Origin: Lumnitzera littorea
Lineage: Eukaryota > Streptophyta > Magnoliopsida > Myrtales > Combretaceae
Direction of reading: 5' to 3'
Length of the DNA stretch: 64,000 nucleotides
Assembly: GCA_024138015.1 (NCBI GenBank)
Contig: JAMXBB010000009.1
Location: forward strand, 88,380,961-88,444,960
Positions 34,441 to 48,600 of the stretch are shown piece by piece. Below the pieces are notes generated by a model. The model was not told where the DNA came from. It searched no databases and saw only the letters and a program-made list of their open reading frames with translations. Both the position numbers and the translations under genes were made by a program. The stretch's first letter is position 1. The number at the start of each line of letters is the position of its first letter.

Positions 34441-36900
34441 TGATGATTAGAGGGGAAGGAAAACTTGGCAATCTCGTGGATAGTGCCCCTCATTGTGAAG
34501 TGTGGAGCCAAGAAACTCCATCCTAATGACGTTGTTCACATTAGTAGGACTCATTGTTCTAATAAACAATGAAAGAGATTTGGGATGTGCTAAAAATGTA
34601 TTTGGATGTAGAAAATGCGTCAAGACGCTTTGAAATTCAGTCAGAGTTTCGTGGAACCAGTCAAGGAAATACATTTATAACTTAGTATTAAAATGTATTG
34701 ATCAAATTATGGCAAGAGATGGATCTTTTCTATGATATGGATTAGAGTGTACTAATGATGGGATTAGCTATATGGAAATACTTAAGGAAGATTGGGATTG
34801 AATTTGCTTTAAGGACTGAACTCTGACCTTGATGAAGTGTGGTGAAGAATCATTAGGAAGAAGCCTTTACCACTTTTCCAACTGCCAAGGAGGCCTTTGC
34901 AGGTTAGGAAAGAAGAAAGTGATGATGAATCCCAACTTAGAGCAGAAGACCCATTGCTTGACCTTGGTAAATAAGAGAGATTCTGTTAGCGATGCTCTAT
35001 GCAAGGAGAAATCATGGTACAAACATTGCCAAAAGCCATATCACATCAAGGAAACATGTTGGAAATTACATGGGAGACTAAAAAGTTGCAACTTGCAAGT
35101 CCAAAAAACAAAAGCAATTACCGTGAAATGCTCAATTAGCTCTAGCTGAGCTAAGTAGATCCCCAAGACGTTAGTTTCCTCATGAACTACTTGATGTACT
35201 CCAAGAAACGTTTGCTTAAGACAAAATTATTTCCAAGAACTGATTCCAAAAACACAACCAATAGGCGACCATTGCTCATAAGGGCAATATTGTTATGTCA
35301 CTTCTGACCATACTTGATGATAATTGGATTGTTAACTCTGGCGCCTCAGATCCCAATTAAAAATCCATTGAGGTATTTCAAATACCTTGAGGCATGTGAA
35401 AATAATACAGAGATTTGGGCAGCTGATGGAAGTGTTTGATATGCCTAAGGGGCAAAAGTTGGTGTCTGTGTCAGATTTAATACTAAACTTGACTCTATAC
35501 ATGCCAAGTTTGGAATATCTTTCAAGATCCAAAGGTTCAATTTGGTCTAAGTTTAGCATTGAGTCCTTGTTAAGGTTAGAACACTGTTTCATGTAATTCA
35601 ACTTCCATGTTGTGGCATAGGTGTTTTGGTCATCCAATCTTTTCCTATTTGTGTTGGCTTTTTCTAATTGTTCATTGTTAAAGAAAAGGAGTGTTTTTTT
35701 TTTCTCCCCTCCCATTGTGATCATCATACTTTGCAAAGAATTTTAGAACTACTCATCACGTGTAGTTTTCTAAACCATCTAAGCCCTTCCATCAAATTCA
35801 TACCGATACATGGGGACTTGTTACTATTCCTAATTTATTCCGCACACAATGGTTTATTACCCTTAGTGATGATCATACTGGACTATGTTGAGTGCATTTG
35901 ATGAAAGAAATGGCCAATTCATGCAATGATTTTAGATGATTTCATAATTTTATATTGAATGTTTGCCAAACTCCAGTTCAAATATTTCACTAACATAGTG
36001 GGAGGAATGTTTTTTAAGTGAGCTGAACCAATACTTTGCTAAATTTAGAAATTTCATCAAAACACATGTGCTCATACAACCCAATAAAATGAGGTGGCAA
36101 GTGTCATTTCTTAGAAGTTGCCAGGTTGATGATGTTCTTGAGTTTTATTCCAAACCTAAACCCATCGACTAGAAAGTTTTATGTGTCCTCTAACGATGTG
36201 AATGTTTAACACCAAATCTTTTTTTGGGAAATCTCTCTAAAGGGAGAACCAAAATGAAAAGAGTCAATAAAATGTTTTATATGTTGAATCCTATTTTATA
36301 GATCGTGTTAGCAGCCCCATTTGTATGCCGACATCATGAAACACAGTATAGGAGTATCTTCAAAAAACTTGGTCCCCGCTTAATCCACTGTCTATGATAC
36401 ACAATCTAGAGTTAATGTCTAACTATGTGTCAAAGAAAAACAATTTTGAGTCTAGATAGGCTTTGTTGAAATCTATGTCCACCTTTCCTCACCCTGAGTT
36501 TGCTTAAGCTTTAAAAATTGGACTTGTAAGTTATGAGTTCTTTGACAAATTTTTCATGAGAATAGCCTAAGGTTCTTCCACATTGTCAACCATTTGCTCC
36601 AAAGGTTGCTTCTAAATGCATCAACAAGTTGCCTCTAAATGATGTTCCAAGAGAAGCAGCTATTGAAAAGAGCTATAATGTTATGGAGGGGAGAAAAATA
36701 ATTTGCCAATAGCCCCGTGTAAAGGGAAAAGTGCATTTTGAGATACTTGATTTGTTGTTACTTGGCTTATTACAACATATCTCTTGGACACCAAGCATGT
36801 ATTAGTGAAGTCGATGAAGTGTAACTTCTAAAAAATATTCAATGGGCTTTGAGTTATCCATCATAAAGAGATTTGGTTATGGGAGAGATGCAGGCATTGC
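34440..36900 (+). pseudogene. Ty1/copia retrotransposon remnant (gag, protease, integrase)
   Basis: Plus-strand fragments occur in copia order. The gag core reads KEIWDVLKMYLDVENASRRF near 34570-34640. A zinc-knuckle remnant with C..KPYHIKETCWKLHG lies near 35020-35070. A protease remnant WIVNSGASD, with the catalytic Asp replaced by Asn, is near 35330. An integrase piece with DDHTGLC lies near 35870-35885, and a later integrase piece with HFLEVARLM is near 36100. Frames shift repeatedly. No RT and no LTR were recognised. It is a decayed insertion upstream of the CNGC gene. Confidence 0.7.
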
Positions 36901-39175
36901 ATATAAGAATTGTACATGGTACATTGTAGATTCATTGAAGAATCATTTACTCTTATGGCCAAACTAAATTTTATCTAAATGCTCATGTCCTCAATTGTAG
37001 ATTTGGTTAGTTTTACCAACTTGGTGTGAAGTACCCCCAACCCCCCCTCCCCCCTCTTTTTATTTATGGGAAGCTGGAGGAAGAGAAATGAATTTTATTT
37101 ATTTATTCAATTGTTTATGTAGGTTTTTTTCTTTTTTTCCTTTTTTTTTTTAATATAATTCAGCTAGTAAGGTGATGGAAACACATTAAAAAAATGCATT
37201 TGAATCGTGGAAAAATTTTGCATTGAAGGCACATTTTCAATATGCATCTTTTGTGCAATTTTCGACTATGCGCCTTTTATCTAAATCCAGTAGGAAAAAA
37301 ACAATGCTGCATCAAATCAACATATCACATGCTAAACTTAACTATACTTATTCACGAGCTAAACTCTATAACTCCAAATCAAGCTCAAATGTTAAATCCT
37401 GATGCAAATTCAAACACCAAAGCCAAATGCAAACTCAAACACAAAACCTAAAAAAAAAAAAAAAAACCAAAAGCAAACACAAAATCCAATCTCCAAGCTC
37501 TAACTCAAACTCAAATGCAAACTCCAAATACAAATTCCTAACCCCAAATAAATGGAGAATGGTGTATAGATGCAAATGATTGTATCCAAAAAAGCACAAT
37601 GAATGTCTACAGTGGATCATTGAAAGTTTACATATGACAAGCTATATTTATACATCCTTACCTTGTCTCCTCCTAATATGTCTCCGACAAAAATGCAATG
37701 TTAATAGAGGAAAAACCGAAGCTTGCTCTCTAACTCCTCCATTGTGGCCAATTAGGAGGAGGATATTTCATCATGTGGAACTTGTGATTCATCATGATAT
37801 GGAGGTGGCTCAAAGTCCTAAGGAGGCACCAAACTATATTGAGCAAAAGTGAAGCTATTTATGTTTGGTAAGTCTAATTATATCTTTTGGGAGCAAATGG
37901 AGTGAGGCTAATGTGAGAGTCAAGAGTGCATTTCACAAAGGAACTCATACCCACTCTTGAGCTCCTTACAATGTGATTAAAGACCCAGTGTAGGTTCAAT
38001 ACTGGGACTTGATGGTAAATAAGTAGCATATGTCATTGATTTGCTTGGATATGTAGGATTATTCACTGAACCTAGCTGAGATGGAAATTTTGTTTGACAC
38101 CTCTTATTGACAACCATGGACCTCTACCTCTATAGTTAAGTGGTGCTACTGGCCAGGGTATGTTGGGGGTGGATGTGTTGGCTTCTAGTGAAGTGTAGGG
38201 TAAATTGCTACTTGCTTATAATCTCAACATGTTGTGTTCCTCCATCGGCAAGTGTGACTCACATCTGGTACCATGCAAATATGGTGAAGCATGTTAGCCT
38301 GCATGAACTTTTGATGCAAAATGAGTCAGTATGATTTTTGTCATTGGCTAGAAATGTTTTAATTACTAAGCATTCAAGCATAGTTTTAGTGAGTCCTGCA
38401 TATGGCTTATTGGTGTATCTATACTATGGAATGTAATTTGGGTAAACTCCATGACTACGCTCTAGTTGCACCAAACAAGCATGATTCTTGCTCCACAAGC
38501 CTATAGTTGTATGTAGTGGCCATTGCATACTCTGTATACACCTCCAATTATGACACATGAAGTGAGGAAGGCACATAATATGCATCTTCTTATGTGCCTT
38601 CTGTTTAAATGCTTAAATTGAAGGCACATACTCATTATACATCTTTGCTTGAACTTTCTATATTACACCATTCTCAGTTCTCACATTCATTTTCACTTTC
38701 ACTTTAAGGCTCTCTCTACTGGTAACAAAACTATCCATCAGCGTGGCTTTGAATCACGTTTTTTCACTGGATTATGAAATAAACTATGTGAGTTTTCTAT
38801 TGTTTACTTCATCTATTCCTCACCCTCCTTTTCCCTTTCTTTTGTTTATGCTTTTAACCCCTAATTTATCTCTGTGAAACAATAACACAAAATGTACCCA
38901 ACATAAGAGGCGGATGATTGCTAGGTTTAAATTAATACAGCTTTTCCTTGGTTAAGGGCATCTGATTCCGTGCTATGCTTTGAAGCTATAACACACTGTT
39001 TGTTAAGATGTTAATATAAAATGAATGTTCTGTGGATCCTACAATTAGATGATTGGAAGTATTGCTCTATGGTGTTTTTGTGACAGTATTATTATAGATG
39101 ATGTTTTTGGTGAGAAATATTGATTTTGCTCCAAGAACTGTGCAAGAAACTAGTTTTAATCTTGTTTCTCTTCAG
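36901..39175. other. Non-coding stretch upstream of CNGC coding exon 1
   Basis: It includes a homopolymer-rich area near 37030-37150 and, at about 37340-37560, a cryptically simple run built of CAAACTC/CAAATGC-like words. A motif with GGCACAT repeats near 38560-38630. The end probably contains a 5' leader intron of the CNGC, because a good acceptor (TCTCTTCAG) ends at 39175, eight bases before the start codon. Confidence 0.4.
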
Positions 39176-39182
39176 TATTCTG

Positions 39183-39692
39183 ATGGACGATCTTGAGACA
39201 AGCATTCAAGAGGAAGTTTCCAGACATAATGAAGATGGGTTGCCAAATTTTCGAAAGATGGTGAACCAACTTTCAAAAGGGCTTTGTGATGGTCTGGAAG
39301 TTCTTAACCAGGGGATAAAGACAATTCCTAGCAGGATCAATATTCTTAAAAGGCTTCATGAATCTGAGCATACAAAGTTCTGGAGGTGGAACGTGATATT
39401 TCTCTTTTCATGCGTAGTTGCAATTTTAGTCGACCCATTATTCCTCTATATTCCTTGGGTAGACGACAATAAGAAGTGCCTGAGGTTAGACAGGAGGTTG
39501 GGTATAATAGCTATTGTTCTGCGCTCTCTATCTGACCTGTTTTATGTTATTCACATAATCATTGAATTTCGAACTGGAACTTCTCAAGGTCCTGAAGGAA
39601 GGGAAGTTGTTCAAAATCCATGGCTAATAGCAAAAAAGTACTTCTTATCATATTTCATTATAGATATTCTTGCAATACTTCCGCTTCCTCAG
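39183..39692 (+). CDS. CNGC: CNGC exon 1: N-terminus and segments S1-S3
   Basis: Residues 1-170. The start MDDLETSIQEE is the first ATG after an acceptor at 39175. S1 is WNVIFLFSCVVAILVDPLFL, S2 is around IVLRSLSDLFYVIHIIIEF, and S3 begins YFLSYFIIDILAILPLPQ, where the donor CAG/GTAGGG cuts. The cytosolic N-terminus of about 65 residues is shorter than in many CNGCs. Confidence 0.88.
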
Positions 39693-42600
39693 GTAGGGGA
39701 ACATTCTCTGCCTTTCTTTAAGTCAAGTATAATTTTCAAAATTTTACTTTTGCTCAAAACACTAAGCTAATCCATTCTCCAGGTGCTAATTTTTGTCCTT
39801 GTTCCTGTCTTGAAAGACTTGACGGTTAAGCAGGTTCTGATTTTTCTGGCTGTTGCTCAGTATGTTCCAAGAGTTGCCAGGATCTATCCTTTGTATAAAA
39901 AAATAACGGGTACATCAGGTGTACTCACTGAAACTGCTTGGCCTAATGCTGCGTTCAACCTCCTTCTTTACATGATTGCCAGCCATGTAAGTTTTACAAT
40001 CTCTAAATACACTTTTGTTTTTCTTGATTCATCTATCAATGCCCTTTGGTTTTTAGATCACCAAAATGGGTTCGTCTTCTGCAGCAATGGCTGTTATTCT
40101 AATGATTTTCAGCTGAATCACAACAGCCTCTTGTTTTCTATAGCTATTGTCATTTATTATATCATCTTACTTTTTAGAATTTGATGGGGGCAATTTCTGT
40201 TTCTTGCAATGGCTACTGCTCAATTTTAATCCATTGGGAACCATTGTGTGAAGATTGATTCAATATGTCCATTACTTCACTCTTCAAATCGTCTTGCATA
40301 ATATGTATATTTTTCTTGATCTTAAGGGAAGTTGCTTCTAATAGGTGCTTGGAGCTATGTGGTACTTTTTCTCTATACAACGGGAGGTTGCATGCTGGAA
40401 AGGAGCTTGTGAAAAACGTCCTATCTGTTTGCCTAGCACTTTTTATTGTGATGTTAATGCGGGAGATTATTCATTTCTGAATGACACTTGCCCTGTGAAG
40501 ACTGAAAACTCAACTATATTTGATTTTGGAATATTTCTTAGTGCCCTCCAGTCTGGTATTGTGGAAACCACCGATTTTCCCAAGAAGCTTTTTCATTGCT
40601 TTCGCTGGGGCCTGCAAAATTTAAGGTTTGTGAACATTTATTAGATTCCACTCTTTTATCTTCTCTTTGTTGGTTCACTGTGTTATGCTTTTACTTTTCT
40701 ATAAGGAAGGAAAAATTAAGGAATGAAAACATCCTCACTTCTTTCATTATGGGTAGAAAATATATACATGATAAACATGCTGCTAGGATAAAGCTAAATC
40801 CCTGATATGGTTCTGGGATAAAGCTAAACAAGAAAAAAATATCTTCCTACTACATCAAATCTACCAGTACAGATTAGAAAAAATAACAGCTAATAACAAG
40901 CAAAACGGATATGATAATTAAAGACTAAATAACAGAAATAATAATAAATAAACATATCATCCTAGATTTCCAACACTTCCCCTCAAGCTAAGGAATAGAT
41001 ATTAATCATTCCTAACTTACCAATCATCTTCAGAAATAATTGCTTCAGCAAAGACTTAGTGAACTCATCAGCTTCTTTATTCTTAGAAGAAACATATTGC
41101 AGCTTGATGTCTCCCTTCTCTAACTCAGATTTTATAAAATTTCTGTCAGGTGTCACGTGTTTATTCTGTCGTGTTTAATTGGATTTTTCAAAATATTTAT
41201 GGCTGATTTACTATTACTGAATAGCACAACATCTGCGACTTGCACTTTCAGCTCTTGAAGTAGTCTTTGTACCTAAATTACTTCACACATTGCTTGTGCA
41301 ATAACCTTGTACTTTGCTTCTGCACTACTCCTAGCTATCATTGACTGCTTTTTACTCCTTCAGGTTACTAGATTTCCCCAAAGCTTAGTACAAAAACCAG
41401 AAGTAGATTTCCCATCAACAATATTACCACCTCAATCTGCATTTGCAAATGCTTCAAGAGATTTGCAAGAATTTTTCTTAATAAACAATCCTTTTCTTGG
41501 AATTCCTTTTAGATATATGAGAATATGGTTCACACCATTGAAATGATGCTTGGTTGGAAAGTGCATTGCTTAGCTAATCAAACTAATCGAGTAAGCCAAA
41601 TTAGGCTTAGTCAATTATAGATAGATCAATCTCCCAACCAACTTTTGATATTGTCTTCTCTCTATAGGTACATCATTGTTAGGTGCAATATATTTCCAAT
41701 TGCGAGGAAGTGGAGTGCTCATTGGTTTATGCCCCAATTTGCTTGTCTCTCTTAATAAATCAGGAACATACTTTTTCTTATTGATCACAATTCCCTTCTT
41801 GCTCCTTATTATTTCCATACCCAAGAAGTATTTTAAATCCCTAGGCTCTTTAATCTCGAACTTTCTTTTGATCTCCCCCTTAAAGTGATTAATCTTAGTC
41901 GCATCATCACTAGTAATAATCATATCATGTACATACACGATTAAAATTGATTTCAACCCATCTTTACCATGTTTCACAAACACAGTATTTTCAACCTAGA
42001 ATTGAGTATAGCCTAAGGTAGTCATTGTCTCACTAAATTTTTTAAATCAATCTCTAGGAGACTATTTTAAACCATACAATGACTTCTTAAGTCTGCAAAC
42101 CGTACCTTTATCACCTTCTATGATGAAACCAGTTGGAAGTTTTATATAGATTTCCTTTTTGAGATCCTCATTTAGGAAGGCATTCTTTGTATCAAGTTGA
42201 TAAAAAGACCAATCCAAGTTCAATGCTAGAGATAACAGAACTCTAATGGAGTTTAGTTTAGCCACTAGAGCAAACATTTCGTCATCTAGAGCATAGGTCT
42301 GGGTATAGCCTTGAGCTAGCAGTCTTACCTTATATCTTTCGATATTACCATCTGCTTTGTACTTAATGGTGAACACCCATTTGCTGCCTACAGCCCTCTT
42401 TCCTATAGGAAGATCAATAATCTCCGATGTGTCATTCTGATTTAGGGCTTTCATTTCCTCAAGGACAGCATCTTTCCATTTCTCATCTGCTAAAGCATCA
42501 TGAATGTTTCTTGGAATAGCAGATTTTTCCACTTGAATGGCAAAACTCCGAAACTGTGGTGAGAGTTTGGAATAGTTAGCATAGTTAGAAATAGGATACC

Positions 42601-45600
42601 TTGCACATGTCCTTCTTTCTTTCACCAAGGCTATAGGCAGATCAGCCTCTGCTTCTTCTTTATTCACTAGGACCAATTGCTCTGGATCAGAAGATTGGCT
42701 TTGATAAGGAAGTTTATTTCTTTGAGTATAAACCTGAATAGGCTTGGTCATTTGAGTCATGTTTGGTGAGCTTTCTGCTGTGGTCATGCGCTGCTATTCA
42801 AGGGATTGAGAATCAGCAGTTGTATGTGGTCTTAAAGAAGATTCTGACCCAAACAAACCAGATTCTGACTCAACTACCCAAGGACTGGAAGGATTGGACT
42901 TGGTGTTTCCCATTCCCTGACTTGTGTTTGACCTCTCAACTACACTGTCCATGCAGTCTGGTGGTGACATGCTAGAAGAGAGCAACCGACCAGAATCTAA
43001 TGTACTAGACAAAAGAATAGATGAGGAAATCAAAGGTAGACAGCACTTGTCTTCTTCTGAAACCAACTCCCCTTGCAAGGAATTACAGTAATAAGGTTTT
43101 TCCTCAAGGAGCATAACATCTGCTCTTATAAAAAGTTGTTTGCTAGGTGGTAATGGCATTTATAACCCTTTTGTACAAGTGAGTATCCAAGAAATATACA
43201 GTTGAGTGCTTTGGGCTCAAGTTTGCATGTTTGAGGAGAATTATTCAAAATATATGCAACACACCCAAAGACCTTAGGTGATAGTGTATTGAAGATGTAG
43301 ATCTTAGGGTAAAATTGTTTCATGACACTTATAGGTGTTTTGAATTGAAGAATTTTCACAGGAACCCGATTGATCAAATGAGTTGCACCTAGGATAGCTT
43401 CACCCCAAAATTGATTTGGAACATTTTTTACTAGTATCATAGCCCGTGCTGTTTTAAGAAGATGTCGATTTTTTCTCTCAGCTACCCTATCTTCTTATGG
43501 GGTATATACACAAGAACTCTGATGGACTATTCCATAATCAGTAAGATAGGTTTCAAGATCATTGGAGAAGAATTTTTTTTCGTTATTTGTATGAAGAACT
43601 TTAATGTTTGTTTGAAGCATATTTGAAACAAACTTATGAAACTGTTTGAAGACTTGGTTGACATTAGACTTTACTCTAAGAAGATAAATCCAACATGTTT
43701 ATGTATGATCATCAATAAAAGTAATGAACCATTTATAGCCATAATTTGTCAATATCCTAGATAGACCCCAGATGTCACTATGCACTAAATGAAATGGGCG
43801 TGAAGGAGTATATGAATGCACAGGATAAGAGTTCTTTGAAAATTTGGCCCTAATACTGTGTTCATACTAAAACTCAGAAATATCTTTATTGATGAATAGT
43901 TTGGGTACTATTTCTTCATGTAGGCAAAATTAGGATGCTCATGATGTTCATGCCAAGGCATTAAATTGAATTTATTTTGGACAGAACCTAAAGATTGACT
44001 CTCAGAAATTGACTTAGACTTAGACCCAGACAAATAATAGAGGCCATCAACTTCCTTGGCACTGCCAATCGTTCTTTGAAGCCAGGTCCTATATAACATG
44101 ACCATCACATGAAAAAAATTAGTTGACAGTTCACATTATTTGTTAAATTACTTGCTCATATCAGAATGTAACGGAGCTCTAGGACAAATAAAGTCTCATT
44201 TAAGTTAAATTTCCAACATGAACTGTTCCTTTTCCTTTGCTGCATGTATTCAAATTTGCAAATAACTTGCGGATTTACACATATGCTCGCAGGCTCCAGT
44301 ATCAAGGAAATTTAAAGTTAAATTTCCAACATGAACTGTTCTTTTTCCTTTGATGAATGTATTCAAATTTGAAAACTAACTTGCGGATTTACACATATGC
44401 TCGGAGGCTCCAGTATCAAGGATCCATATATCCTGCTCTAATTCATGAAAGGATCTCGTGATGTTACCTGTGTGAGCGATTGCAGCTGTAGAAGTGTAAT
44501 TATTGGATTTAGTGTTACGGGGGCTGAGATGCTGTTGGCTCAGAATCTGTTGCAGCATAGAAATCTGTTCACTAGTTAGGTTGGTAGGTGACCCTGCAGC
44601 TTGATCTTCTTCCACTTCTGCCACCTGTACTGAGTTGACATTAGACAGTGAAGGCTTCGATCTCTTCTGCTGTTGCCTTTCCTTGACATTCTCTGGTTTT
44701 CCATTCATTCTCCAGCATTTGGCCTGTGTGATCAGGTTTCTGACAGAAATCACACCACAGATTTCCCTCTGCTGCATTGTTGGAATCTCCAGTATTCCCT
44801 TTCTTAACCAGAAAGGCAGATTTCGGTGATACAGTATCTATAGACTTCATTGCTTGCCTCAGGCTTTCTTTTCTTCTCACTTCAGCGAAAGCTTCCTTAA
44901 GACTCAGGAATGGTTGCTTTCCAATGAGTCTTCCTCTGACTTCATCCAAGTCTAAATTTAATTCATATAAAAAATCATAAACCGTGTCCTTCTCGAAAAG
45001 AGAGTTATATTTTAGCCCATCTTCGACACATCTCCATTCCACCTCATAAAACTAGTCCATCTCCTACCAAAGCTCTACCAGAGTGTAATAGTATTCCAAA
45101 ACATTCATATTTCCCTGGTTGTGATTCGAAGTCTTGACCGCAATTCAAATCGTTGGGATGAATTGTCTAGGTTAGAGTACACCTCTTGAACATTATCCCA
45201 GATCTCCTTCGCTGTTTCACAAAACAAATAGGTCCCAGCAATTTTGGCTCCATGGAATTCACTAACCACTCGATGACTGTCAAATTCTCTGCTTCCCAAA
45301 CACTGTATTCATCTGTTTGTTTATCAAGTACTGTGGTAGCCCTAGTCAAGCATCCGAGCTTTCTTTTTCCTCAGATTACTGGCTTGATGGATTGAAACCA
45401 TTCTCTAAAGTTCACTCCATTGAGCTTATGCTGCGTTATTTGCAGGGAATGTTGGTCACCTAGCATGGGTTGGATAGCCTTGTTTTTGTTGGATGAATTC
45501 TGATCTGCTAGGGTTCTGAACCTGTACTTCCACCCTGGAGAGGTATTGGGTTGATCACCCTTCTCACTCATTTTTTTTTTACCTATCAATTTAGGATTGA

Positions 45601-48600
45601 CAGCGCTCTAATACCATGAAGGAAAAATTAAGGAATGAAAACATCCTCACTTCTTTCATTATGGGTGGAAAATATACATGATAAGTCATACTAGGATAAA
45701 GCTAAATCCCTGATATGGTGCTGGGATAAAGTTAAACAACAAATAAATATCTTCCTACTAAATCAAATCTACCAGTACAGATAAAAAAAAAAATGATAAT
45801 AATAACTAAAACAGAAATAATAATAAAAGACTAAATAACAGAAATAATAATAATAATTAAACATATCATCCTAGCTTTCCAACACATAAGAACTCTTTAC
45901 TCCCTTTGACTGATTTTAAATCAATTAAAAATGTCAGCCTTTTTTTTTTTTTAGAGGCATATTTATACATTATATAGATATATGTATGTATGTATGTATG
46001 TTGTACATATGTATATTACATACCATATTTATAGATGATATAAGGCAAATGAAATATCTAATAGGACATAAGGATCAAAAATGCTTAAAAGATGTTAACA
46101 GAGAAAGTACATGGGTAACTTGACTCCTTTGTAAACTCTTATGCATGATAGATGCTTGGTTAAAGCACAATTGGCTAGAAGTTGGTTTAAAGTTTCCTTG
46201 GAAACTTTTTGTGCACTTAAGAATAGTTTAAAATAGTAAAATGACATATATTTAGAGATAATTAAAGGTGATTACTGTAACAATTTTATCAAAACTCCTT
46301 CCGCCAAGGTATTGTCTACTTTATCATGAAACGCCATATGGTTTTGCTCCTTAATGTAACGGTTTTCCTAAAGATCACCTATTTTGAGATTGACATAATT
46401 TGAGTATGCTTAATTTTGGAGTTACTATGTACTCTAAGTCATTACACAAAAAGGTGCGTCGACATGTTTCTTAGTATTCAAGAGATATTATAATTTATCT
46501 TCTTACGAAGCCAATGCTCTCATTGCTTTCATTATACAAATCTAGGATCAGCATTAGGTAAGGGCCCTACCCTTCCGGTTATTGGACTGTTTTGATATTA
46601 TTTATAACGACCTGATTGGAAACTCTTTCTATCGAGGTATTGTACACTTAAGCATGGAGTTACCACGTAGTCCATCTTAGGGTTAATCTACTCGAGCATG
46701 CTTAATTTTGAAGTTGTAACATACTTTATACTGCTACACTAAATGGTATCTCGATTACTAGAGTTTTGCCATATAGTATTTAAGGTGTACTACAATTAAT
46801 GTGTTCCATGAGATGGTCCATTATATTATTGAGCCACATAAGGTAGCTAAATAACATAGGTTAGGGATTGTAATGTGATACCCGATGAAATGTAGTACCC
46901 TATGGATTGTATGAGGAAATTGGCATTAGTTTATAAAGCTAAGCAGTGAATAATATGTCGACATTAGCTAAAACTTTTGCACTAAGTGGTTGATAAAGGC
47001 TTATTAATATTTGTTAACTTGGCTATTAGATACTTTTGGTTTAGAGCGTTACAAATGATATTAGAGTCGACCTTTTGTAGTAAATAGATGATTTGGGGAC
47101 GAATGAAGATAGAAGCTGATAGGCTTACTTTAACCTAAGTTAGAGAAGGAATCCGAGGAAGCGGGGAGTGTCACTAAGATTTGATTCTTGACATGCTTCC
47201 AAGATAACTGTAGGAAATTATATAATCAATGATAGAATTAATGATAGATTTTATTAGTTATTATTTCCTGTATTATATTTATTAGAAATAATTTATTTTC
47301 AGCATTATATTAATTAGCAATAGCTGTAAAATATTTTTTTCTAGTTGTACATATCTTATTTCCTAATTTGTTCCTAGAATCAAGGTGCTTAGGAGATTTT
47401 CAACTTTGTAATTTAGCTAATAAAAGGCCATTGTACCTTTCTCTCTAGAGAATATATGGAATTATATATTTCTCTACATTCTCTTCATGGTATCAGTGCA
47501 ATTTTTATCTTGGGAATTGTGCTCTTTCCTTTCACAATCTTTTTTTTTTTTTTTTGTCCTTCATTGCCAATCAATTTTGTTTTTTTAATGTCAAATATTA
47601 CAGAAAGCAATGAACATGACCAAAACTTCTCATAATCTCAAAATGGAGAACAAGTATTGAATCAAACCATCACAACTCAACAATAAACTTTTTTCAACGT
47701 GAGCTCTTCTAGTGTATCCAGTAATGATCTCCAAATTTTGGCTCCATCTTATCGGTTGGATGGAACAAACTGCCTATCTTGGTTCCAAATTGTCTAGACT
47801 TATCTCAAAGGAAGAAAAAACAAAATCAACCACTTAAATGGAATTGGACCCAATCAAGATGACTCTAGTTTCTGCACTTGGGATGTTGAAGACTACACGA
47901 TAATGCCATGTTATGGACATCCATGATATCCTCCATTGCAAAAATTGTATGTTTCTCCCATCGGCCCATGCCATTTGGGAAACTTTGAAGGATAGCTATT
48001 TGAAAAGGAAGGATAAGGTAGTTAGTAGCTTATAAGCAAGGAAATAACTTAATTACTGAGTATCATAATGTTTGGAAAGGCTTGTGGCTCGAAATGGATC
48101 ATTATCAAGATCTCCAAATGGAGTGTACTCAAGACACAAGGACTTTTAAGAGTTATTTTGAGGAAACCCGACTAACTGATTTTTTTGCAGGTTCAAACAG
48201 TGAATATGATCCAATTAGAGTGCAAATTTTGAGCCAAGAGTAGCTACCATCAATGTCCGAGGTTTTCTCGCTTGTGAGAAAAGAAGAGAGTCATTGAAGT
48301 GTGATGCTAGAGCTGTGTACAGATGGGATTGGTTTTGCTATGGCAGTTGCAAAATCCAGACCTGTAACAAAGCCTTCACGTCAGCCATATGCTAATAAGG
48401 AGGATTTATGGTGCACATACTGTAAAAATCTGGCTACACAAAAGAAAATTGTTTCAAGCTCCATGGAAAGGAAAATATTCTTTACTGTATCGGTGGTTTT
48501 AAGAATTTTAAAAATGGAAGGGCGAATGTTTCTATTTGAGAAGTGGAAGATATACCAAAAAGGGAAGAAAATTGAGGTGCTAATGCTGCTATCGAACAAA

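Larger units (their letters stand above)
40706..45885 (-). mobile_element. Ty1/copia retrotransposon in CNGC intron 3, both LTRs present
   Basis: Closely similar direct repeats at 40706-40975 and 45617-45884 flank copia domains in the order gag, protease, integrase, RT, RNase H on the minus strand. A TGGTATTAGAGC primer site lies at the right LTR and a polypurine tract (minus strand AGCTTGAGGGGAA) at the left. ATAAG directly outside both ends (40701-40705 and 45886-45890) is a probable target-site duplication. Frames are interrupted in every domain, so it cannot move on its own, but the LTRs are still alike. Confidence 0.88.
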
